Positions 27,350-38,153 of a stretch of DNA of 64,000 nucleotides are shown here, one piece after another. Where the stretch lies: the NCBI GenBank assembly GCA_003389215.1, contig QQVP01000094.1, positions 62,001-126,000 on the forward strand. Direction: 5' to 3'. The DNA is from Planctomycetota bacterium (lineage in GTDB: Bacteria > Planctomycetota > Planctomycetia > Pirellulales > UBA7805). The notes beneath the pieces are model-generated. The model was not told the DNA's origin. It saw only the letters and a program-made list of their open reading frames with translations, and did no database searches. A program made the translations under genes and the position numbers. Within the stretch, counting starts at the first letter, position 1. The number at the start of each line of letters is the position of its first letter.

Positions 27350-30300
27350 GATCGTGCCCTCTCGTCCGCCCCCACGGCCCGCTCTTCCGCTGCATCCGCA
27401 TCCAGGTCTTCCGCATCGACGTCGATTTCGACGTCGTCGTCGGCTGCATCATCTTCGGCGTCGACTTCGCCTGGCTCTTCCAATGTATCCTCCGGCGCCG
27501 CGTCTTCCTCCTCCATCAGGCGGAAGGTGAGTTCGGCCAACTCGCCCTGCTCTTCCGCGAGTTCCAACATTCGCCGCGCCTGTTCACGATTCGGACGGCC
27601 GTCGCCAATTTCTTCCTGAAGCTCGCGACTCCGCTCGTTCAGTTCGCCCTGCATCAAACGCAGCAAGCGAATCTCGGCGATCGAGCGAATGCCTCCTTGA
27701 CCGCCCTGCTGGCCCCCCCCTTCTCCACCCTGCTGCGAGCCCCCTTCGGGCGGCTCCTCTCCTTCGTCTTCGCCCTTCTTCAGGGCGTCGCGGAGCAACT
27801 CCAGGCGACGCAAGGCCGCCTGCTGCTCGGCCTGCGTCCGCTTGCCGGTGTCGATCTTGGCCAGCCGCGCGGCTGCCCGCTCCATCGCCGCGGCGATGCG
27901 TTCCAGGGCCTTGGCAAAGGTCTCGGCGCCGGCCAGATCCTTAGTTAGCTCGCGGGTTGTCTTGGCCAGCGTGTCCTGCTCGCGAGAAAGCGCCGCGACC
28001 GATGACTTCTGTCCCCGGGTAAGCGTCCCTTTGGCGAGCCGCACCGCCTCCATGTCGCGCGCTTCCTTGGCGTGCTTGGTCTGCAGTTCGTGAATCTGAT
28101 TGAAGTCGTCTTCAATGCGCGCGAGGATCTGCTGGGCCAGGTCGATCTCTGCCTGGCGGCGTTCCTTCTCCAACGCCTGCTGCGCTTCGGCCAGATCGCG
28201 CTCCGCTTGGGCGGCGCTTTCTCCCGCCTGGTCACCCTGGCCCGCGCGTCCCGCGTTGCTCGCTTTGCCGGCGCTGGAGCCGGCCTGGGAGAGTTTCGAG
28301 CCGGCCCGCTGCGCGCCGAGTCGCTCCAGTCGCCGCAAGAGGCGACCGATCTCCTCCTGCACCTTCTCTTGCTCGCGAGCCAAACGCTGCAGCTCGCGTT
28401 TGCGTTGTTGTTCGTCCTCTTCCGCCGCGGCCTGCTCCATTGCCTTGCGCAGGCCTTCCTGCCGCTCGCGCAGAGTCGCCAGGTCTTTTTCGGCCTTGCG
28501 AAGCTTCTTTACGCGACGGGCCAGATTGTCTTCGCTGCGGCTGGAGAGCATGTCCAGCATCTCGCCAATCTTGTCGGCCACCTGTTGCTGTTGATTCTCG
28601 GCCCGGGCGACCTGATTCTGGCGGATGTTCTCGGCCGCCTGGCGCATGTCGCCCGAGGGACTGGCCTGGCGACCGTGCTCGGCCGCATCGGCCAGAGGCT
28701 CGGCCGCGGCGGGATCGGAAGCCTGCAAGTCCTCGGCCGCTCGGGCCATTCGCTGGACCAGGTTGTCGAGTCGCTGTCCCATGGCGGCCTGTCGCTGTGC
28801 GAAGGCCTCGAGGTCGTCGGCGTCTTCGGGCTTGAGGTTCTGAGCCTCGCGACCCAGCAGCGATTGACCTTTTTCCTGAACCGCCTTCTTCAGGTCCTGT
28901 TGATCCCGCAGGATCTCGGCCAGGTCGCGTTGAAAGCCGCGATAGCGCGCCCAACGCTGCAAGTCGTCGAGCGCCGTCTCCAGCTTGGCGATGATTTCTT
29001 CCTGCCCCTGACCCGCCTGGTTTAGCGGGGCTTCGGCCGGATGTGCCTCGCGTTCTTCCGGCTGTTGCTGTGGGTCGGGGTTCGCGTCTGCCGCATCGGG
29101 CTTGGCGTCGTCGGTCGCTTCGCCAGGTACCTGAGGTGCGTCGGCCTCGGCCGGGTCCGTCGCGCGCGGCTTCTGCTGGGCGGCCGTCTGGGCCTCTTTG
29201 ATCGCCGCCGTTAGCTGCTGCTGCACCTGCGGAAGCTGATCGGCATCGAGCTGCTCGAGAAGCTCACGCAATCCCTCCAGACGCTGTTGAACCTCCGGAT
29301 TGTCGATCTCGTTGTTCTCGATCTCGTCGAGGACCGAGTCGATCTCGGCCTGCACGCTCTGGCGGTCGTCGACCAGCGACCGGCGAATATCGCGCTGCTG
29401 CATGTCGACCTGCCGCACGACGTTCAGGTCGTCGTTGGGCAACTCGCCCACCACGTCGAGCTGAATCTCCACGTCGCGGACCTTCTGCCGGGCCTGCCAT
29501 TGCTGGCGGACGGCCTCGGCCAGGTCGGCCGCAATCTTGGCATAGCGGCTGGCAAGACGATCTTCGAGGGCCTCTTTGCTAATGACGTGGATCCGCAGCT
29601 CCGGCTGGCTACGACCTGCCTGGGGAACGAAGTCGCTGGCCTCGACGTGAAACGTGACGAGACTCCCCGGCGTCAGCGAAGGATCCAGCTTCGCCAGCTC
29701 CCAGAGATCGTCCATGCGCTCGAGCTGACCGCCGCCGTCGAGCCCGGTGGGCTGTCCGTTCGCTTCCTCGGCAACAACCGGCTGCGGGCGCGGTTCAATC
29801 AGCACACGGCGACGGGCACCATCGGCCGAGGCATCGCTGCGCAAGTAGACAATCGCCGCGTCGCGAATCGCCAATTGATCTTTGATCGTCACGCGCACCG
29901 GAATCTTGGCTGCCGGCGTCACGAAGACGTCCTGCCGCGGCTCTTCCACCGTCACCGTCGGGGGCTCGTCGACAATCGCTTCAATCCGCCAACGATTCTC
30001 GCCGCCGTTGGCCATCTCTTCGTCGTCGACCAGCTCGAACCAATAGGCGCCACTCTCGTCGACCATGACCGGCTGCTCGGCCGTCGACGCGACGGAGAAG
30101 GATCGCCCACCCGGCCCGATCTTGGCGGCCACCCCCGTGCCATCTTCGAACCTTAGCGTCGCCTGCCGGAGCGGCTTGCTCGCCGTCGCGACCATAGCCA
30201 ACTGGGTGCCAACCAAGGCGCGGATCTGTCCCGTCGTCGTCGTCGATGCCCAGCCGGTATACGTGGGCGGTGTGAGCGTCACTTCGACCGATTCGACCCG

Positions 30301-31152
30301 CGGCGGCTTGAGCACTTGAACCTCTTGCCAGGGCATCGTGTCGTCGTCGCCGCCGGTGACGCGGTAGGCAAAGCCTCGCCGCACGTTCACCCGGGTTGCA
30401 ATCGCCTTGTTACCCGAGATGTTCATCTCCTCTTCGGAAATCCGCGAGGAGTCGTCCGCGAAGCGGTATTGAATCCGCACCACCTCGGGCAGTACTTCAT
30501 TGCGGTCGGTGACTTCCACTTCGAAGTCGCTCCCCTCGGCCAGCCGCTGTGGCGGGTCTTCCAGCTCAAGCACGTGACGTCGCGGCCAGGCGTTCTCGCT
30601 CCAGGGAGCCGCCAACCGGGCCACGCCGATGCTGGTCGAGGCCGAAAAGATGAGACCCAAAATCAGGGCAACGCCGAGGGCACCACAGGCCGTCCACAGG
30701 GCACGCCAGGTCGGCCGGCGATCGAGCACCGAGTCGGTGTCGAGATCCTCGAGCTGCGACGAGGCTTGGACGACCACGGCGCGTCGCAACGCCGGCGAGC
30801 CGGCTCGCGAGTCGTCTTCATTCTGGGCGAGAAATTCGACGGCGGTGGCGAGTCGATCTTCAAGTTCGGGAAACCGCTCTTGAATCCGCTGGGCAATCGC
30901 GACATCGTCTGCCCGATGCGTGAACCAACTCCACAGAAAGTGACGCAGGGCCCAAATCCAGCCGGCCACCCAACAGGCGGAGAAGAACAATCGCCCCAGC
31001 GGATGCTCGATGCGCAGGTACTGATCGAGCAGGACGAGGGCGGTCGTGATCGCGAGCAGGGCGACCACGACCCAGGCGACGGCGTAGTAGAGCGTCAGCC
31101 GACGTGCTTCACGCCGTGTCCGGGCAATCGTTTGCTCGAGTACTTGCTGCAT
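27346..31152 (-). CDS. Large membrane coiled-coil protein, DUF4175-like
   Basis: The 1268-aa product has two N-terminal hydrophobic helices (about residues 22-47 and 52-75) and another near 145-170. An Ig/beta-rich section follows to about residue 520, then long charged coiled-coil helices rich in Gln, Glu, Ala and Arg. The tail is very acidic. It resembles DUF4175 membrane proteins found with BatA/VWA genes. No enzymatic motif is seen. Its stop overlaps the next gene, and it lies 167 bases downstream of the VWA-GATase gene. Confidence 0.8.
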   Translation of the reverse strand: MQQVLEQTIARTRREARRLTLYYAVAWVVVALLAITTALVLLDQYLRIEHPLGRLFFSACWVAGWIWALRHFLWSWFTHRADDVAIAQRIQERFPELEDRLATAVEFLAQNEDDSRAGSPALRRAVVVQASSQLEDLDTDSVLDRRPTWRALWTACGALGVALILGLIFSASTSIGVARLAAPWSENAWPRRHVLELEDPPQRLAEGSDFEVEVTDRNEVLPEVVRIQYRFADDSSRISEEEMNISGNKAIATRVNVRRGFAYRVTGGDDDTMPWQEVQVLKPPRVESVEVTLTPPTYTGWASTTTTGQIRALVGTQLAMVATASKPLRQATLRFEDGTGVAAKIGPGGRSFSVASTAEQPVMVDESGAYWFELVDDEEMANGGENRWRIEAIVDEPPTVTVEEPRQDVFVTPAAKIPVRVTIKDQLAIRDAAIVYLRSDASADGARRRVLIEPRPQPVVAEEANGQPTGLDGGGQLERMDDLWELAKLDPSLTPGSLVTFHVEASDFVPQAGRSQPELRIHVISKEALEDRLASRYAKIAADLAEAVRQQWQARQKVRDVEIQLDVVGELPNDDLNVVRQVDMQQRDIRRSLVDDRQSVQAEIDSVLDEIENNEIDNPEVQQRLEGLRELLEQLDADQLPQVQQQLTAAIKEAQTAAQQKPRATDPAEADAPQVPGEATDDAKPDAADANPDPQQQPEEREAHPAEAPLNQAGQGQEEIIAKLETALDDLQRWARYRGFQRDLAEILRDQQDLKKAVQEKGQSLLGREAQNLKPEDADDLEAFAQRQAAMGQRLDNLVQRMARAAEDLQASDPAAAEPLADAAEHGRQASPSGDMRQAAENIRQNQVARAENQQQQVADKIGEMLDMLSSRSEDNLARRVKKLRKAEKDLATLRERQEGLRKAMEQAAAEEDEQQRKRELQRLAREQEKVQEEIGRLLRRLERLGAQRAGSKLSQAGSSAGKASNAGRAGQGDQAGESAAQAERDLAEAQQALEKERRQAEIDLAQQILARIEDDFNQIHELQTKHAKEARDMEAVRLAKGTLTRGQKSSVAALSREQDTLAKTTRELTKDLAGAETFAKALERIAAAMERAAARLAKIDTGKRTQAEQQAALRRLELLRDALKKGEDEGEEPPEGGSQQGGEGGGQQGGQGGIRSIAEIRLLRLMQGELNERSRELQEEIGDGRPNREQARRMLELAEEQGELAELTFRLMEEEDAAPEDTLEEPGEVDAEDDAADDDVEIDVDAEDLDADAAEERAVGADERARS

Positions 31153-31319
31153 CGCCGCGGCCTCGGTCAGAATCTCGTAACGCGCGTGAATGCTTCGCGG
31201 AATCGGTGCCGCCCCATCGTCTCGGCCGCCGCGTCCACGGCATGAAACAGCCCCCGCCTGCTGCCATTATTCCAGGTTGTCTCGCCAAGGTACATTGCAA
31301 CGCGTTCCCGTCGCGGGAA

Positions 31320-33758
31320 TTATAGCATTCCGGCCCGTTTTCTCAGCAGCCACTCCGTTACGAACAGCAGCAGCAGGAGCGTGATCAGCCGCCAGTTGTT
31401 CCACAGCATCAGCGGCGAAAGCGACTCGACCTTGATGGCCCGTCCCTCGGGCAATTGATCGACGAGACCGGCCATCGTGGCGACGTCGAAGAACTTGCCA
31501 CGCGAGCGCTGGGCCGAAGCCCGGAGCTCGGCCCCGTCCATCGTCTGCCGCGCCAGTTCGCCGGGCGGCGGAAGGACGGGAAACGCGATCGACGGGGGTG
31601 CCTCGCCGATGGTTGGTTCCGCGATCCAGGCCCGATAGTCGCCCAGCGGCAAATTGTTGATCGACGCTTCGAACGATTCACGGCTGCTGGCGGCGCGTTG
31701 CAACTTGAGTCGCCGATTCTCTTGATCGTCGCTCTCGATGATCAACTCGACGCCGTCATCGGCGGCCGGTGATCGACGTTCGTCGAAGAACTGCACCCGA
31801 AAATGGACCGGGGTGCCGCGCTGATAGGAGGTGCGGTCGGTCGTCAGTCGCACCGTTTGATTCTGTCCCAACAGCGATGCCCGACTCAAATAGCGAATCG
31901 CCTGCACCCAGTAACGGGCCATCACCACGTCGCCGAGGCGAAATCGCCACCGCCAGGTCTCATCGGTCGCGTGCCACAGGACCTTGCCAGGCGGCAAGTG
32001 CAGCAGGCAAAACACGGGCAGGTACTCGCCGTCGTCGTTCGTGATCTGCGGGTGCTCGGCCAGTACCCGCGTACCCGGCTTGAGCTTCGGCACGGCCGCA
32101 AGCCAGTAGAGTTCGGCCAGCGACTGCCAGAGCTGCATCGACTCCGCAAAATTATCGCCCAGCTGCATGTGCGGACTGGTCATGCCCAGCTCGGTGGGGC
32201 GCACCCGAAAGCCCTCGCCGGAGTAATTCAAGGCGTCGGCCGTGAGCGCGGATGCCCAGTCGATGGGCAAGATCTCGGTGAGCACGGTGTCGCGATAGGC
32301 AATCGGATTGAATCGCTCGCCGGAGATGAACAGCACGCCGCCCCCCTTCAACTTCACGAAGTCGACCAGGTTCTGCAGTTGCAGGCGGCTGAGTTGACGG
32401 GCGTCGACATCGCCGAAGATGACCGTATCGTAGGTAAACAGATAGTCCTGATTGGCTTTCGTCAGATTCTCCGTCGAGGTGCCGGCCGGGACCTGCCGGC
32501 GCACGGGAAAAACCCCCAGGGCGTTGTCGTCCTGCAGCACGTGCTCCGCATCCGATTGCTGGAGTACGCACCGCAGCTGAATCGTCGAATCCCGCTCGAG
32601 CAGATTCTTCAGGTAGCGATACTCGAAACTCGGGTAGCCTTGCACCAGGAGCACCTTGATCTTGGCCCGCCGCACATCGACCTTGCGCGACAGCGGCGTG
32701 ACCGGCTGCTGCAACTCCTGCTTCAGGTTGACCACTTCGATCACGTATTCGATCTTGCCGACCTCGGTGGGTCGATGGCTGATGCGAACCCGCTTGATTT
32801 CGCCGTCCTCCGGCGCGGTGACCGTTTCGCGCGATAGCTCCTCACCATCCGCACCGTTCTTCAGGGCGACCTCGATTCGCCGTCCCTCCAGCCCGGTCGT
32901 GCTCATGTTAAACTCAAGATCGACGTAGTCGTCGACAAACACCGCGTTGTCGACCATCAAGTTGGAAAGTTCGATCGAGCGGACGGGATTCTCACTGCCC
33001 ATGCCCACGATGTAGAGCGGGACCGCCTTTCGATAGGCATAGGTCGCCGCTTCGCTGAGCGTGGGACCTTCGGTCGTGACACCGTCGGTGAAAAGCACGA
33101 TCGCGGTCGGACGGGTTCCGCGCAGATCGGTCAGCACCTCGCGAAGGCCGGTTCCCAACAGGCTGCGACTGCCTTCGGGAGTCAACTGCCGCAGCACTTT
33201 GGCGAGATCTTCCAAGTCGACCGGCTGCGGCCGTGCCGAGCCGGCCAGCGTATAGAACTTGAGTCGGTACTTCTCTCCGATGCGGCGGAGGAATTCGGCA
33301 TCTTCGCCGAGCAGCGCGCTCCGCGCGATATCGAAACGACTCGTCGTCGTGAATCCTGCCTCGCTGGTCGCGGCCAGTAAGCGCGTATTCAGGTCTCCGT
33401 CGATATACTCGTCGGCGAAGGCCATGCTGGCCGACTCGTCGAGAATGATCGCGACCACCGGCGGACTCGTGCGGCTGAAGCGCACGTGCAGGCCGTAGAT
33501 CATCAGCGCCACCAGCGCCATGATCGCCAGTCGGATCATGCCCAAGGCGACTCGATACGTGACACCGGCGCGGCTCTTCTCGCGAAAGTAGAAGAACAGG
33601 ACGAAGATCGCACTCAGCGCGGCGACGGCGACGGTCAGGACGATCGCCGGTGGATCCCAGGTCCAGTTGCCCCCGAGCGACAGATCGGCATCCGCGGCCG
33701 ATGAGGGGATCTGCTCGCCGAAGAGCCACAGCACGAATTGGATCAAGCGATCGCTCAT
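31320..33758 (-). CDS. VWA and GATase-like domain membrane protein
   Basis: From the ATG at 33758 the product is 812 aa. Two N-terminal hydrophobic helices (about residues 35-80) precede a von Willebrand A domain with MIDAS DESASM (D-x-S-x-S) and VLFTDGVTTEG. A beta-sandwich region and a class I glutamine amidotransferase-like domain follow (GGGVLFISGERFNP). A C-terminal helix precedes a basic tail (RKRAG). Its start overlaps the stop of the BatA-like gene (ATGA). These proteins are thought to be adhesion or assembly components handled by MoxR ATPases; that is inference. Confidence 0.85.
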   Translation of the reverse strand: MSDRLIQFVLWLFGEQIPSSAADADLSLGGNWTWDPPAIVLTVAVAALSAIFVLFFYFREKSRAGVTYRVALGMIRLAIMALVALMIYGLHVRFSRTSPPVVAIILDESASMAFADEYIDGDLNTRLLAATSEAGFTTTSRFDIARSALLGEDAEFLRRIGEKYRLKFYTLAGSARPQPVDLEDLAKVLRQLTPEGSRSLLGTGLREVLTDLRGTRPTAIVLFTDGVTTEGPTLSEAATYAYRKAVPLYIVGMGSENPVRSIELSNLMVDNAVFVDDYVDLEFNMSTTGLEGRRIEVALKNGADGEELSRETVTAPEDGEIKRVRISHRPTEVGKIEYVIEVVNLKQELQQPVTPLSRKVDVRRAKIKVLLVQGYPSFEYRYLKNLLERDSTIQLRCVLQQSDAEHVLQDDNALGVFPVRRQVPAGTSTENLTKANQDYLFTYDTVIFGDVDARQLSRLQLQNLVDFVKLKGGGVLFISGERFNPIAYRDTVLTEILPIDWASALTADALNYSGEGFRVRPTELGMTSPHMQLGDNFAESMQLWQSLAELYWLAAVPKLKPGTRVLAEHPQITNDDGEYLPVFCLLHLPPGKVLWHATDETWRWRFRLGDVVMARYWVQAIRYLSRASLLGQNQTVRLTTDRTSYQRGTPVHFRVQFFDERRSPAADDGVELIIESDDQENRRLKLQRAASSRESFEASINNLPLGDYRAWIAEPTIGEAPPSIAFPVLPPPGELARQTMDGAELRASAQRSRGKFFDVATMAGLVDQLPEGRAIKVESLSPLMLWNNWRLITLLLLLFVTEWLLRKRAGML

Positions 33759-36034
33759 ATCTGTCGATTCCCCAGCCACCAGGCGAACGTAATTTCGACG
33801 AACAATAGAGCGAACGCGGTCCAGAGAATCGATTGGCGGATCGGCGTGGGCGGAGCTTCCACCACGGCCTCCACGTCCGAGTCTTCGCTCGCGGAGGGCT
33901 GTGCGGTAAGGCCGGCGGGCAGGTCCTCGACAGCGATCCGCGCGAGATCGCTTTCCTCGGTGTTGACGTTGGCCGCAAACAGTTGCTGCCCCGCGCCATC
34001 GCCATGATCGACGCGGTAGATGCCGCTTTGATCCGTCTCGTCGAACGACCACTTCGCGGAACCGACGTCGGGAGTGATGCGAACCGTTCGATCGGCCTGT
34101 GAACTACGCCCCCCGAAGGCCGGCCGCAGGACGGAGAGCGGCTGTTCGCTGCCCGCGTCGCTGAGCGATCCGGAAATAGGCTCGAACACCGCCACATTTC
34201 GTTCGTTGAGTCGTCCCGAAACGGCCCGTCGCCACAGCTTCTGCACGAGCACAGGAAAGCTGGGATTCGTGCTCAGATAGTTCCAGGGCCGCAGGCCTTG
34301 AGCCCGACGCGTAACCGACGACTTCGAGCCGGCCGTCGTCATGATGAGCACGCGACCGTCGCCGACGCGGCTCTCGACGATGGCTGGGTCGCCGTTCTCA
34401 TAGGCCAGGGCAACGGCGACTTCCGCCTCGTCGGCCCGCCGTTCGTCCGCCGCAGAGTCACCCGCGTCGCCCGCCAGCTCAAGCCGAAAGTACTTCAGCA
34501 CATTCGGCTGCAGCAGTCCGGCACGCTCGTTGTTCTCCCAGACTTTGACCAGCGGGTGGCGGTAGTCGAGCGGATCGAATCCGAAGAAGTTGTCCTCATC
34601 CGCCTCGACCGTCTGCTTGATCGTGCCGGGAAGAATCCGTCCCGTCGCTTCCTCGGCGGTGCCGAGTTGGCGATTGTAACGGTCGGCTCGCACCTGATCT
34701 CCCAGGAAGAACACCAGGCCGCCGCCCCGCTCCAGATGTCGCTTGAGTACCGCGGCCTCGCGGGCAGTGAATTGCGCGACGTTGCACAAGAAGATGCAGT
34801 CGTACTGTGACAGGTCGCCGTCGAGCAACCCGCTCTCGGCCACCACGTCGGCGCGGACGATCGAGTCACTGGTTCGTCCGTGATCGGGATCGAGACTCAG
34901 CACGACGAATGTGGTCGAGTCCTTCTTGCCACTGACGCAGAGCACGCGTACCTGATCCTTGACCGGCAGCGCGAGAAAGCGACGGTTATCGACCTCAAGT
35001 CGATCTCCGCTGGTGCGAACTTCGATCTGATGCTCACCGGGCACGGTGAGTTGATAGGTGAACGGCACGGTCACGGCACTTTCGCCAGGCTCGACGCGAG
35101 CGACTTGTTGATCGACGCGAGCACCGTCGACAAGCAACTCGACGACGGCATCCGTACCCGACGTGCCGCCCCATTGGGCGACCCCGACTTCGATGTCCAC
35201 GGGTTGACGCAAGGTGGCGAACGCCGTCGGAATGCGAACATCGGTAATCGCGAGATTGACCGGGCCGGTGGCGGATGGACTCCCGACGCTGGCCGCCAGC
35301 GGCACCACGTCGACTTCTCCCTGGCCGGCGAGCCGCTGGAGGGCGTCGGCCAACTCCGCGGACGACTGCCCTGCCCCGCTCGAATCGGCCCACGTGGTAC
35401 GACCAAGATCGGTCAGGAAGTAGATGCGGCTACGGGCGAGCTTCTTATTCTCGTTACGCACCCGACCGACGACTTGCTCGATACTGCGAACCGTCGGCAA
35501 CAATCGCGCCCCGCCGTGTGGCAAGGTCAAGTTCGTGATCTCTTCGACGACATCCTCCCGGTCGAAGGCGGCGGCCGAGATAATCGGTCGGGCCGTCTCG
35601 CTCATGAGAATCAACGAGAAGCCGTCCCCTTCATTGCTGGCCCGGACAATGTCGATCGCCTTCTGTTTGGCGATTTCGAAGAGTGTCTTCTCCGCGGGAC
35701 GGAATGCCATCGAGAAGGAGCCGTCGATGACCAGGACGCGATGGGTTCGTGGTCCGCCGACCAAGGCCGCGCCGATCGCACCGAAGAACGGTTCCGCCAG
35801 CGCCAACACAATGAGCAGGATCAGGGCCGTGCGGAGCAAGAGCAGAAGCAGCTGCTCGATGCGCATCCGCCGGGAGCTCTTCTTCAGCGCCGCCAGCAGG
35901 AACTCCATCGCCGCCCAGTCGTACTCCCGATAGCGACGACGGTTCCACAGGTGGATGATGATCGGAGCCGCCACCGCGGGCAGCCAGGCGAGCATCCAGG
36001 GATTCGCAAACAGACTGGCAAGCCAACTAATCAC
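33755..36034 (-). CDS. BatA-like membrane protein with VWA domain
   Basis: The 759-aa product starts at a GTG (36034). The N-terminal FANPWMLAWLPAVAAPIIIHLWNRRR is cut short here: it is the two-helix BatA signature, with helices at about 10-28 and 60-85. A VWA domain follows with MIDAS DGSFSM, then beta-rich and GATase-like segments (FLCNVAQF, LERGGGLVFFLGD) and a last helix near 740. It would span the inner membrane. It belongs to the MoxR-DUF58-VWA set and overlaps the next gene by ATGA. Function in planctomycetes unknown. Confidence 0.85.
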   Translation of the reverse strand: MISWLASLFANPWMLAWLPAVAAPIIIHLWNRRRYREYDWAAMEFLLAALKKSSRRMRIEQLLLLLLRTALILLIVLALAEPFFGAIGAALVGGPRTHRVLVIDGSFSMAFRPAEKTLFEIAKQKAIDIVRASNEGDGFSLILMSETARPIISAAAFDREDVVEEITNLTLPHGGARLLPTVRSIEQVVGRVRNENKKLARSRIYFLTDLGRTTWADSSGAGQSSAELADALQRLAGQGEVDVVPLAASVGSPSATGPVNLAITDVRIPTAFATLRQPVDIEVGVAQWGGTSGTDAVVELLVDGARVDQQVARVEPGESAVTVPFTYQLTVPGEHQIEVRTSGDRLEVDNRRFLALPVKDQVRVLCVSGKKDSTTFVVLSLDPDHGRTSDSIVRADVVAESGLLDGDLSQYDCIFLCNVAQFTAREAAVLKRHLERGGGLVFFLGDQVRADRYNRQLGTAEEATGRILPGTIKQTVEADEDNFFGFDPLDYRHPLVKVWENNERAGLLQPNVLKYFRLELAGDAGDSAADERRADEAEVAVALAYENGDPAIVESRVGDGRVLIMTTAGSKSSVTRRAQGLRPWNYLSTNPSFPVLVQKLWRRAVSGRLNERNVAVFEPISGSLSDAGSEQPLSVLRPAFGGRSSQADRTVRITPDVGSAKWSFDETDQSGIYRVDHGDGAGQQLFAANVNTEESDLARIAVEDLPAGLTAQPSASEDSDVEAVVEAPPTPIRQSILWTAFALLFVEITFAWWLGNRQI

Positions 36035-37024
36035 GGGGCCCCCCTCTCTTGCGAGGGAAGGTCCTGCAGACGGCAATGCTCACCAGTTTTGTGAGCGAGG
36101 CGGCGGTGGCGGGCGGGAGTCATGCGTGGGGCGATCGCGTCGTCTGGCAGACGACTGGGCGGGTGCTAGGCGGTGTGGAGCATGCGCTTCGAGAGGAAGG
36201 CCGAGAGGGCAATCTCCAGCGATTGGTCGGTGCGAATCTGCACGTATTCGATGTTGTTGCTACGACAACCGCGCTGGACCGCCCGGACGAATTGTCCGAC
36301 TTCCTCCAGGTAGGCCTTGCGCAGCGAGCGTGGATCGGTGACGACGTCCGGGAGTTCCTCGAGGCCGATGAACTTGGTCGTTTGCCGGAAGGGAAAATCG
36401 AGCTCCGCCGGATCGAGCAGATGGAACAGGATGACCTCGTGACGTCGGTGTCGAAAGTGCTTCAATCCCGTCATCATGCTCTCGACGTCGTCGAACAAGT
36501 CGCTGAAGATCAGCACGATGCCGCGCTTCTTCAGTCGTTCGGCCAGGTCGTGAAAGATGCGCCCTGTGTCCGTCTTGCGATTCGCCGTGGCGTCCTCCAG
36601 CACGTGCAGCAGTTGCTTGATATGCGAAGGATTGCTGCTCTGCCGCACGAGGTGGCGAATCTGATCGTCGAACGTGACCATGCCCACGCTGTCCTGTTGA
36701 CGGAGGACGAGGTAGGCCAGCGAAGCGGCAACGCACTTGGCGTACTCCAGCTTCGAGAGCGACGCCGCGTTGCTGGCATAGCGCATGCTCTCGCTGGTGT
36801 CGAGAAGCAGATAAGTGATCAGGTTGGTCTCTTCCTCGTACTGCTTCAGGTAGTACTTGTCGGTACGGCCGTAGACCTTCCAATCGAGATAGCGCAGGTC
36901 GTCGCCCGGGGCGTACTCGCGGTGCTCCGCAAACTCGACGGAAAAACCGTGATACGGACTTCGGTGCAGACCGGCGACGTAGCCCTCGATAACACGCTTC
37001 GCGCGTAGCTCGAGGCCTTCGAGC

Positions 37025-38104
<1,080 letters not shown>

Positions 38105-38153
38105 GTGGGTTAAGTGGCACGACCTCGGCACACAGGCAGCGGTCGTCGCCAAT

